This document shows positions 18,152 through 26,043 of a stretch of 64,000 bases of DNA, in pieces. Origin of the DNA: Taklimakanibacter sp021828105 (GTDB lineage Bacteria > Pseudomonadota > Alphaproteobacteria > Rhizobiales > Aestuariivirgaceae); assembly GCA_021828105.1 (NCBI GenBank), contig JAKATG010000006.1, forward strand, positions 1-64,000, written 5' to 3'. The notes beneath the pieces are model-generated. The model saw nothing but the letters and a program-made list of their open reading frames with translations. It ran no database searches and was not told the DNA's origin. Position 1 is the first letter of the stretch, and the number at the start of each line of letters is the position of its first letter. Made by a program: the position numbers and the translations under genes.

Positions 18152-20049
18152 GCATGCGTCTTCTTCTAGGCTTCCTGGCCTTCCTTCTCTGGACGAGCAC
18201 AGCCGAGGCCGGCTTCATCGAGACGGAATCGCTCAAGGAAAAGGTGAGCAAGGGCGAACTGCCGCCGGTCGAGCAGCGCCTGCCGCAGCATCCGCTCGTC
18301 GTCGACCTCTCGGCGACGGGCAAGACGCCGGGCGAGCATGGCGGGACGGTGCGCATGCTCATCGGCGGCCAGCGCAATATCAGCCTGATGACGGTTTCGG
18401 GCTATACGCGGCTCGTGCGCTATGACGAAAAGCTGCAACTGCAGCCGGACGTGCTCGAATCCTACGAGGTGCAGGACGGCCGCATCTTCACCTTCCATCT
18501 CAGGCCCGGCCACAAATGGTCGGACGGGGCACCCCTGACGCCGGAAGATTTCCGCTATGCGCTCGAAGACGTGCAACTCGACGAGGATCTGACCAAGGGG
18601 ATCATCTCGCCCTATCTCCTGGTCAACGGCAAGCCGCCGAAATTCGAGATCGTCGATGATCTGACGGTGCGCTACAGCTGGGACGCGCCCAATCCCGACT
18701 TCCTGCCGCAGATCGCGGCACCGCAGCCGCTGAGCATGGTCATGCCGGCGCATTACCTCAAGCAGTTCCACAAGAAATACCAGGACGAGGCCAAGCTCAA
18801 GGAACTGATGAAGGCCAACAAAGAGAAGAAATGGACCGGCCTTCACATCAACAAGGCGCGGCAATATCGCCCGGAAAATCCCGACCTGCCGATGCTCGAT
18901 CCATGGCGCAACACCACCAAGCCGCCGGCCGAGCAGTTCGTCTTCGAGCGCAATCCCTATTTCCACCGCGTCGACAAAGAGGGGCGCCAGCTCCCCTATA
19001 TCGACCGCTTCGTCCTCAATGTGAGCTCATCCTCGCTCATTCCGGCCAAGGCCGGTGCCGGGGAAGCCGATCTCCAGGGCAATTTCATCAGCTTCGGCGA
19101 CTATACGTTCCTCAAGGAGGCGGAGCTCTCGCATCCGATCCGCGTCAAATTGTGGGAGAGTGGCCGAGGCTCGCGCATCGCGCTGTTCCCCAACCTCAAC
19201 TATGAGGACGCCGAATGGCGCAAGATCCTGCAGGATGTGCGCTTCCGCCGCGCGCTGTCGCTGGCCATCGACCGGCGCGAGATCAATCTCGCGGTGTTCT
19301 TCGGGCTGGGCAAGCCCTCGGCCGATACGGTGCTGCCGGCAAGCCCGCTCTATCGCGAGGAATATGCCAAGGCCTACACCAATTTCGATCCGACGGCGGC
19401 CAATATCCTGCTCGACGAAATGGGACTCACCCAGCGCGACAGCGACGGCATCAGGCTCTTGCCCGACGGCAGACGCGCCGAGATCATCATCGAGACGGCG
19501 GGCGAGGACCTGGTCGAGACGGACGTGCTCGAGCTCATCACCGACCACTGGAGCAAGATCGGCATCAAGCTCCTGCCGCGCACCTCGCAGACCGACGTGC
19601 TCCGCAGCCGCATCATCGGCGGCAAGGTGATGATGGCCATGGCGTCCGGGCTGGACAACGGCATTCCGACCGCCGACATGAATCCCAAGGCGCTGGCGCC
19701 GACCAGCCACGAGCAGATGCAATGGTCGCAATGGGGCATCTTCGTCGAATCGGGCGGCGAGAAGGGCTCGCAAGTCGATCTCAAGGAAGCCAAGGAGCTC
19801 GATGAGCTCTACCGGCAGTGGCGCCAGACGTCCGACAGCGAAATGCGCTCGCTCATCTGGCATCAAATGCTCAAGCTCTATACCGAGCAGGTCTTCACCA
19901 TCGGCATCGTGAATTCGACGCTGCAGCCCATCGTCGCCTCGACCAAGCTGCACAACGTGCCCGACAAGGTCATCTACAGCTTCGACCCGACCGGCTATTT
20001 CGGCATCTACGGCATGGATACCTTCTGGCTCGACAAGGGAGGGTCCTAA
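18148..20049 (+). CDS. Family-5 extracellular solute-binding protein (Opp/Yej-like)
   Basis: A 633-residue periplasmic binding protein with a signal peptide at residues 1-22 (ending AEAGF). It carries the family-5 hallmarks, such as YTRLVRYDEKLQLQPDVLESYEV, FHLRPGHKWSDGAPLTPEDF and RRALSLAIDRREIN. The start at 18148 is preferred because it overlaps the upstream stop as ATGA and is followed by a signal peptide. The frame is open further upstream, but only inside the ATPase gene. The ligand is unknown. An oligosaccharide is suggested only by the neighbouring lyase. Confidence 0.92.
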   Translation: MSMRLLLGFLAFLLWTSTAEAGFIETESLKEKVSKGELPPVEQRLPQHPLVVDLSATGKTPGEHGGTVRMLIGGQRNISLMTVSGYTRLVRYDEKLQLQPDVLESYEVQDGRIFTFHLRPGHKWSDGAPLTPEDFRYALEDVQLDEDLTKGIISPYLLVNGKPPKFEIVDDLTVRYSWDAPNPDFLPQIAAPQPLSMVMPAHYLKQFHKKYQDEAKLKELMKANKEKKWTGLHINKARQYRPENPDLPMLDPWRNTTKPPAEQFVFERNPYFHRVDKEGRQLPYIDRFVLNVSSSSLIPAKAGAGEADLQGNFISFGDYTFLKEAELSHPIRVKLWESGRGSRIALFPNLNYEDAEWRKILQDVRFRRALSLAIDRREINLAVFFGLGKPSADTVLPASPLYREEYAKAYTNFDPTAANILLDEMGLTQRDSDGIRLLPDGRRAEIIIETAGEDLVETDVLELITDHWSKIGIKLLPRTSQTDVLRSRIIGGKVMMAMASGLDNGIPTADMNPKALAPTSHEQMQWSQWGIFVESGGEKGSQVDLKEAKELDELYRQWRQTSDSEMRSLIWHQMLKLYTEQVFTIGIVNSTLQPIVASTKLHNVPDKVIYSFDPTGYFGIYGMDTFWLDKGGS

Positions 20050-20051
20050 GG

Positions 20052-21050
20052 ATGTTGCGCTACATCCTCTGGCGCATCTTCATGATGCTGCCGACGCTGG
20101 CGATCATTTCGGCGCTCGTCTTCACCATCATCGAATTGCCCCCCGGCGATTATTTCGAAAGCTACGTGGCCGAGCTCCAGGCCCAAGGCGAGAGCGTCAA
20201 TGCCGAGCAGATCGAGGCGCTGCGCAAGGAATACGGCTTCGACAAGCCGCCGATCATCCGCTATTTCCACTGGGTCGCCGGCATGCTCAGCGGCGATTTC
20301 GGCTATTCCTTCGAATATCAGCTCCCGGTCACGGATGTGGTGGGCGACCGGCTATGGCTGACGATCATGGTCTCGTTCATCACCATCGTCTTCACCTGGC
20401 TCATCGCCTTTCCGATCGGCATCTATTCGGCGACCCATCAATATAGCTGGGGCGATTACGGGCTCACCTTTCTGGGCCTCCTCGGCATCGCCATCCCCAA
20501 TTTCATGATGGCGCTGGTCTTCATGTATCTCGCCAATGTGTGGTTCGGCACCTCGATCGGCCACCTGATGGACCCGCAATACATGGCCGAGCCGATGAGC
20601 TGGAACAAGCTCAAGTCCATCCTCGCCCACTTGTGGATACCGGTGATCATCATCGGCACCGCCGGAACCGCCGGCATGATCCGCCGCCTCAGGGCCAATC
20701 TGCTCGATGAACTGCAGAAGCAATATGTGGTGACGGCGCGCGCCAAGGGCCTGCATCCGTTCCGGGCCCTGGTCAAATATCCGCTGCGCATGGCGCTGAA
20801 CTTCTTCATCGCCGACATCGGCTCGATCCTGCCGGCCATCATATCGGGCGCCGAGATCACCGCGATCGTGCTGTCGCTCGAAACCACCGGCCCGTTGCTG
20901 ATCCGGGCGCTGAAGAGCCAGGACATGTATCTCGCAGGCTCGTTCCTGATGTTCCTCGCCTTCCTGACCGTGATCGGCGTCCTCATCTCGGACCTGGCGC
21001 TTGCGGTGCTCGACCCGCGCATCAGGCTGCAAGGCGGAAGCACGAAATGA
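20052..21050 (+). CDS. ABC transporter permease, DppB type
   Basis: A 332-residue inner-membrane permease with an N-terminal MLRYILWRIFMMLPTLAIIS segment and six membrane helices. The EAA-type cytoplasmic loop near residue 225 (TARAKGLHPFRALVKYPLR) contacts the ATPase. Between helix 1 and helix 2 it has the usual periplasmic stretch of the family. The start follows the binding-protein stop by 2 bases, with TAAGG just before the ATG. It forms the membrane channel with the next gene product. Confidence 0.92.
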   Translation: MLRYILWRIFMMLPTLAIISALVFTIIELPPGDYFESYVAELQAQGESVNAEQIEALRKEYGFDKPPIIRYFHWVAGMLSGDFGYSFEYQLPVTDVVGDRLWLTIMVSFITIVFTWLIAFPIGIYSATHQYSWGDYGLTFLGLLGIAIPNFMMALVFMYLANVWFGTSIGHLMDPQYMAEPMSWNKLKSILAHLWIPVIIIGTAGTAGMIRRLRANLLDELQKQYVVTARAKGLHPFRALVKYPLRMALNFFIADIGSILPAIISGAEITAIVLSLETTGPLLIRALKSQDMYLAGSFLMFLAFLTVIGVLISDLALAVLDPRIRLQGGSTK

Positions 21051-22228
21051 ACGACGCCACCCCGCTGCCACCGTCGGGCCAGCCGCTCAAACACTATGTT
21101 TCGACGGCGCCCTTCGACCCCGCCCAGAGCGAGGTGATGAGCGAACAGCAGAAGCGCATCCATATGGCTTCGCAATGGAAGCTCATGTGGTGGAAATTCA
21201 AGCGCCACCGGGTCGCCCTCATCTCAGGCGTCATCCTTGTCCTTCTCTATGCGATGATCGTGATCGCCGAGTTCCTGGCGCCCTACAATCTCGCCACCCG
21301 CAACATGGACAATATCTATGCGCCGCCGCAGACGCTCAGGCTGTTCCATGACGGCCAGTTCGTCGGCCCCTTCGTCTATGGCCGCACCATGCGGCTCAAC
21401 ATGGACAACCTGAAGCGCGAATATACCGACAACACCAAAGACGTTCAGAGGCTCCGCTTCTTCTGCCGCGGCGATGCCTACAAGTTCTGGGGTCTGATCC
21501 CGGGTGACCTCCATCTCGTCTGCCCGGCGAAGGACGGACAGCTGTTCCTGCTCGGCACCGACCGGCTGGGGCGCGACATGCTTTCGCGCATCATCTATGG
21601 CGCGCGCATCTCCCTCACCATCGGCCTTCTCGGCGTCGCCGTTAGCTTCATCCTCGGCATCGTCATCGGCGGCATCGCCGGCTATCGCGGCGGCATCATC
21701 GATTTCTTGACGCAGCGTATCATCGAAGTCCTGCAATCCCTGCCCAGCATCCCCTTGTGGCTGGCGCTCGCGGCGATCATGCCGGTCACCTGGTCGCCGT
21801 TGCTGGTCTATTTCGGCATCACCTTCATCCTGGGTCTTCTCGACTGGACCGGCCTCGCGCGGGCGGTGCGCTCGAAGCTGCTGGCGTTGCGCGAGGAAGA
21901 CTATGTCCTTGCGGCACAACTCATGGGCGCGCGCGGCGGCCGCATCATAGGGCGACATCTGGTGCCCGGATTCATGTCGCATTTGATCGCCTCGGCAACT
22001 ATATCCATCCCCGGCATGATCTTAGGCGAAACCGCATTGAGCTTCCTCGGCCTGGGCTTGAGGCCCCCCATCACCAGCTGGGGGGTGCTGCTGCAGGAGG
22101 CCACCAATATCAATGTCGTGGCGCTTTATCCCTGGTTGATGCTGCCGGTGGTGCCGGTGATCGTGGTCATCCTGGCCTTCAATTTCCTAGGAGACGGATT
22201 GCGCGACGCAGCCGATCCGTACAAGTGA
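21047..22228 (+). CDS. ABC transporter permease, DppC type with a large periplasmic insert
   Basis: A 393-residue permease. After a cytoplasmic N-terminus and helix 1 (about residues 58-80) there is a roughly 100-residue soluble segment before the LLGTDRLGRDMLSRIIYGARISL motif that opens the transport core. This is longer than in ordinary DppC (about 300 residues). The EAA loop is near AAQLMGARGGRIIGRHLVPGF. Its ATG overlaps the upstream stop by 4 bases. The long insert is seen in a rhizobial sub-branch of these permeases, whose substrates are not well defined. Confidence 0.9.
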   Translation: MNDATPLPPSGQPLKHYVSTAPFDPAQSEVMSEQQKRIHMASQWKLMWWKFKRHRVALISGVILVLLYAMIVIAEFLAPYNLATRNMDNIYAPPQTLRLFHDGQFVGPFVYGRTMRLNMDNLKREYTDNTKDVQRLRFFCRGDAYKFWGLIPGDLHLVCPAKDGQLFLLGTDRLGRDMLSRIIYGARISLTIGLLGVAVSFILGIVIGGIAGYRGGIIDFLTQRIIEVLQSLPSIPLWLALAAIMPVTWSPLLVYFGITFILGLLDWTGLARAVRSKLLALREEDYVLAAQLMGARGGRIIGRHLVPGFMSHLIASATISIPGMILGETALSFLGLGLRPPITSWGVLLQEATNINVVALYPWLMLPVVPVIVVILAFNFLGDGLRDAADPYK

Positions 22229-22331
22229 GCATAAACCTTCCCGAGATGGCGCGTTTGGCCGGGTTCGAGGCCTGTGGCACAGTCCGCCGCAACGACGGGC
22301 CGGGCGGAAAAGCAACGAGAGGGGACTGACG

Positions 22332-23543
22332 ATGCGGCGGCTGGAACACGCGCGCATTCTCATGTACAGCCACGATACGTTCGGCCTCGGCCATCTCAGG
22401 CGATGCCGGACGATCGCGCACTCCCTCGTAGAGAATTATCGCGGCTTGAGCGTCCTCATCATCTCGGGCTCGACCATCGCCGGCGCCTTCGACTATCGCG
22501 TGCGTGTCGACTTCGTGAAGATCCCCTCGATCATCAAGCTGCATAACGGCGAATACACATCCATCGACCGCCATACCGACCTGCATGAGACGCTGCAAAT
22601 GCGCCAGGCGATCATCCGCCACACGGCGGAGTCGTTCCAGCCCGACATGTTTATCGTCGACAAGGAGCCGATGGGCCTGCGCGGCGAGCTCGAGGAGACG
22701 CTGTCCTATCTCAAGACGCACGGCACCACCCTCGTCCTCGGCCTGCGCGAGGTCATGGATGCGCCACATCTGCTCAAGGCGGAATGGGCGAAGAACGACG
22801 TGTTGCGCAAGATCGGCACGTTCTATGATTCGATCTGGGTCTATGGGCCGGCCGATTTCTATGACCCGCTGACCGATTTCGACGTGCCGCAAGCGATCCG
22901 TTCACGGATGAATTATGTCGGTTTCCTGCAGCGCCACCTGCCGCACAGCGACGTGTCGGTCCGCCATGTCGAGGGCAATTACATACTGGCGACAACCGGC
23001 GGCGGCGGCGACGGCGCCGATCTCATCCACAATATCTTCGACGCCTATCGTCACGACCAGACGCTGAAGCACCAGTTGTTCGTCGTGCTCGGGCCGTTCA
23101 TGCCGGCGCGCAAGCGGCGCAAGCTCCTGAAGAAGGGGTCCTCCATCCCGCATGTGCAGATCATCGAATTCGACAACCGCATGGAAAACCTGATCGCCGA
23201 GGCGCGCGCCGTCGTCGGCATGGGCGGCTACAACACTTTCTGCGAGATCGTGTCCTTCGACAAGCCGGCGCTGATCGTACCGCGCGTCACGCCGCGCGAG
23301 GAGCAACTCATCCGCGCGCGCCGCGCCGCCGATCTCGGCGTCATTGACATGCTGCTGCCGCCGGAAGCGGAAGATCCGGCGCTGATGGCCAAGGCGCTCC
23401 ATCGCCTGCCGGATCGCGCGCCGCCCTCGAAGGTGACATCCAAGCTCAAGCTCGACGGACTCGAGAACATCACCGATTTGGTCGGCGAATGGCTGGAGCC
23501 CGGTTCGCAAAAACGCCTTTCCGTCATCGAAGGCGGCACTTGA
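22332..23543 (+). CDS. MurG-like glycosyltransferase (COG4671-type)
   Basis: A 403-residue GT-B-fold protein. The N-terminal ILMYSHDTFGLGHLRRC motif resembles the glycine/histidine loop of MurG-type enzymes. The C-terminal half has GGYNTFCEIVSFDKPALIVPRV, a typical nucleotide-sugar site. A GAGGGG ribosome site precedes the ATG. It opens a run of three glycosyltransferase genes that overlap by 4 bases each, so it is clearly the first gene of an operon. Donor and acceptor are unknown. It is related in pattern to the third gene of the run at 24775. Confidence 0.85.
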   Translation: MRRLEHARILMYSHDTFGLGHLRRCRTIAHSLVENYRGLSVLIISGSTIAGAFDYRVRVDFVKIPSIIKLHNGEYTSIDRHTDLHETLQMRQAIIRHTAESFQPDMFIVDKEPMGLRGELEETLSYLKTHGTTLVLGLREVMDAPHLLKAEWAKNDVLRKIGTFYDSIWVYGPADFYDPLTDFDVPQAIRSRMNYVGFLQRHLPHSDVSVRHVEGNYILATTGGGGDGADLIHNIFDAYRHDQTLKHQLFVVLGPFMPARKRRKLLKKGSSIPHVQIIEFDNRMENLIAEARAVVGMGGYNTFCEIVSFDKPALIVPRVTPREEQLIRARRAADLGVIDMLLPPEAEDPALMAKALHRLPDRAPPSKVTSKLKLDGLENITDLVGEWLEPGSQKRLSVIEGGT

Positions 23544-24778
23544 CGAAGAAGATCGTCATCGTCCTCAAAGGCTATCCGCGCCTGTCCGAGACGTTCATCG
23601 CCCAGGAGCTGCGCGGGCTCGAGCTTGCGGGCCTCGATCTCACTCTCATTTCGATGCGCCATCCGACCGAGGAGAAACGCCATCCGGTCCATGACGAGAT
23701 CGAGGCCAGGGTCGCCTATCTGCCGGAATATCTCCATGACGAGCCCTGGCGGGTCCTGCGCTCGTGGTGGAAGGCGCGCCGCTTCCCGCATTATCGATCG
23801 ATGCGCAAGGCCTTTCTCATCGACCTCAAGCGCGACCGGACGCGCAACCGCTGGCGCCGTTTCGGCCAGGCGCTGGTGCTCGCCGCGGAATTCCCGCCGG
23901 ATGCCGACTGGCTGCATGCGCATTTCATCCACACGCCGGCCGCCGTCACCCTCTATGCCAGCATCCTCTTGGGGCTCGGGTGGAGCTGCTCCGCCCATGC
24001 CAAGGACATCTGGACGTCGCCCGACTGGGAGCTCGAAGAGAAGCTCGCCGCGGCGCGTTTCGTCGCGACCTGCACCAAGGCCGGTTTCGACAAGCTCCAG
24101 AGTCTCAGCCACGATCCGGCACGGATCCATCTGAGCTATCACGGGCTCGATCTTCAGCGCTTCGGCAAGTTCGAAGGCGAACGGCCGGCGCGCGACGGAT
24201 CCGACGCCCAAGACCCGGTGATCCTCCTGAGCGTCGGGCGTGCGGTCGCGAAGAAAGGCTATTCCGTGCTTCTCGAGGCGCTGGCGCTGTTGCCGAAAGA
24301 TCTCGCCTGGCGCTTCGTCCATATTGGCGGCGGCGAGCTGGCCAACCGGCTCAAGGCCGAAGCCGAGGCGCTGGGGCTCACCTCGCGCATAGACTGGCTC
24401 GGGTCGCGGGCGCAAGCGGATGTCCTGGCCCGGTACCGCGCCAGCGACCTCTTCGTCCTGCCCTGCCGCATCGCGAGCGACGGCGATCGCGATGGGCTGC
24501 CGAATGTCCTGGTCGAGGCGGCGAGCCAGAGGCTCGCCGCGATTTCGACCACGATTTCCGGCGTGCCCGAGCTGTTGAGCGACGACGTCAACGGCCTTCT
24601 CGTTCCACCGGACGATCCGAAAAGCCTGAGCACCGCCCTGGCGCGGGCGATTCAAAGCCCGGAGCTCCGGCGGCGGCTCGGCGATGCGGCGGAGAAACGC
24701 GTGCGCGCGGCCTTCGATCATAAAGCCAGCATCCGCCAGCTTGCCGATCTGTTCCAAGCGGCGAGGGGACATTCATGA
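23540..24778 (+). CDS. GT4-family glycosyltransferase
   Basis: A 412-residue GT-B glycosyltransferase with a GT4 C-terminal half: LLSVGRAVAKKGYSVLLEAL, RIDWLGSRAQADVLARYRASDLFVLP, and the acidic EAASQRLAAISTTISGVPELL region that binds the donor phosphate. The first codon is taken as TTG at 23540, overlapping the previous stop as TTGA and giving a clean KKIVIVLKGYPRLSETF start. A longer frame upstream exists only inside the previous gene. It is sandwiched between two MurG-like transferases and probably works on the same glycan. Confidence 0.87.
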   Translation: MTKKIVIVLKGYPRLSETFIAQELRGLELAGLDLTLISMRHPTEEKRHPVHDEIEARVAYLPEYLHDEPWRVLRSWWKARRFPHYRSMRKAFLIDLKRDRTRNRWRRFGQALVLAAEFPPDADWLHAHFIHTPAAVTLYASILLGLGWSCSAHAKDIWTSPDWELEEKLAAARFVATCTKAGFDKLQSLSHDPARIHLSYHGLDLQRFGKFEGERPARDGSDAQDPVILLSVGRAVAKKGYSVLLEALALLPKDLAWRFVHIGGGELANRLKAEAEALGLTSRIDWLGSRAQADVLARYRASDLFVLPCRIASDGDRDGLPNVLVEAASQRLAAISTTISGVPELLSDDVNGLLVPPDDPKSLSTALARAIQSPELRRRLGDAAEKRVRAAFDHKASIRQLADLFQAARGHS

Positions 24779-25926
24779 AGGCCCTCGTCTATGTCCAGCA
24801 TCTTCTCGGCATCGGCCATCTGGCGCGGGTCAGCCGCATCGCCGCCGCCTTGAGCGAAGACGGGATCGACGTCACGCTGGTGAGCGGCGGCACGCCGGTC
24901 TCAGGCTTCGCCAAAGCCCAGGTCAAGCTCGTCCAATTGCCGCCGATCCGATCACGCGACACATCCTTCTCCGAACTCGTCGATGCCGAGGACCGGCCTC
25001 TGAGCGACGAGTTCAAAGCCATGCGCCGCGATCGCCTGCTGGCGACATTGGCGGCAACGCAGCCCGACGTCCTCATCATCGAGGCCTTCCCCTTCGGCCG
25101 GCGGCAGATGCGCTTCGAGCTCATCCCCTTGCTCGAGGCCGCGAAGGCGCAACAGCATCCGCCGATCATCGCGAGCTCGGTGCGCGACATCCTGCAGGAA
25201 AACCGGAAGCCTGAGCGGGCAGAGGAGACGGTTCGCACCGTCGAGGAGTTCTTCGACCTCGTTCTGGTCCATGGCGATCCAGGCTTCGCGCGGCTCGAGG
25301 AGACGTTTCCGCTGGCCCGGCGGATCGCCGAGCGCATCGTCTATACCGGGCTGGTCGCGGGCGAGGCCCAGACCTCAAGGGACCATTTCGATGTCGTGGT
25401 CTCGGCCGGGGGCGGCAGCGCCGGGCGCAAGCTCATCCAGGCGGCGGCCGAGGCGGCGCCCCGGCTCATGGCCCGGTGGCCGCGCTGGTGCATCATCACC
25501 GGCCCCAATTATCCCCAGTCCGAGCAGGCGGCTCATGCCACACGGCTGCCCCAGGGGGTCACACTCGAGACTTTCAGGCCGGACTTTCCGGGCCTTCTCG
25601 CCAATGCCGGGCTTTCCGTCTCGCAAGCCGGCTACAATACGGTCTGCGATATATTGCGCGCCCGTTGCCCGGCCGTCCTCATCCCCTTTGCCGAAGGGGG
25701 CGAGAGCGAGCAGAGCGACAGGGCGGAAAGGCTCGAAAAACTCGGTATTGCGAGGGTGGTGCGGGAAGACCGCCTCACCGCGGAAAGCCTCGCCGAGGCG
25801 ATGCAGGATGCGCCGGAGCCCGCCGCGCAGGCCATCGATCTCGACGGGGCCCGGCAGACCGCGCGGCTCATCAGGGATCGTTTCGCGGCCGTCTCGGAAA
25901 GCCGGCAAGGTCGTCTTAAGCATTGA
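24775..25926 (+). CDS. MurG-like glycosyltransferase (COG4671-type), second copy
   Basis: A 383-residue protein with an N-terminal VYVQHLLGIGHLARVSRIA motif and a C-terminal AGLSVSQAGYNTVCDILRARCPAVLIPFAEGGESEQ block, the nucleotide-sugar-binding half of MurG-type enzymes. It overlaps the previous gene by 4 bases. It shares overall pattern with the protein at 22332, suggesting an old duplication in which a GT4 gene was later placed between or kept. About 117 bases without any clear signal separate it from the 909-residue transporter-like gene. Confidence 0.85.
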   Translation: MKALVYVQHLLGIGHLARVSRIAAALSEDGIDVTLVSGGTPVSGFAKAQVKLVQLPPIRSRDTSFSELVDAEDRPLSDEFKAMRRDRLLATLAATQPDVLIIEAFPFGRRQMRFELIPLLEAAKAQQHPPIIASSVRDILQENRKPERAEETVRTVEEFFDLVLVHGDPGFARLEETFPLARRIAERIVYTGLVAGEAQTSRDHFDVVVSAGGGSAGRKLIQAAAEAAPRLMARWPRWCIITGPNYPQSEQAAHATRLPQGVTLETFRPDFPGLLANAGLSVSQAGYNTVCDILRARCPAVLIPFAEGGESEQSDRAERLEKLGIARVVREDRLTAESLAEAMQDAPEPAAQAIDLDGARQTARLIRDRFAAVSESRQGRLKH

Positions 25927-26043
25927 TCCAAATGGTGTTTTGCCAGTAGCGGGAAAACAGGCGATTTTGTATGCTGAAGCCAGCCGTCATGAACCATCTC
26001 TCCTCAGCCCGTCCGACCCCGCCTTGCGAGCAACCTGTGCCGC

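Noticed and set aside
19818..20051. An extended start for the DppB-type permease
   Set aside because: The extension lies inside the binding-protein gene and has no membrane or permease features.
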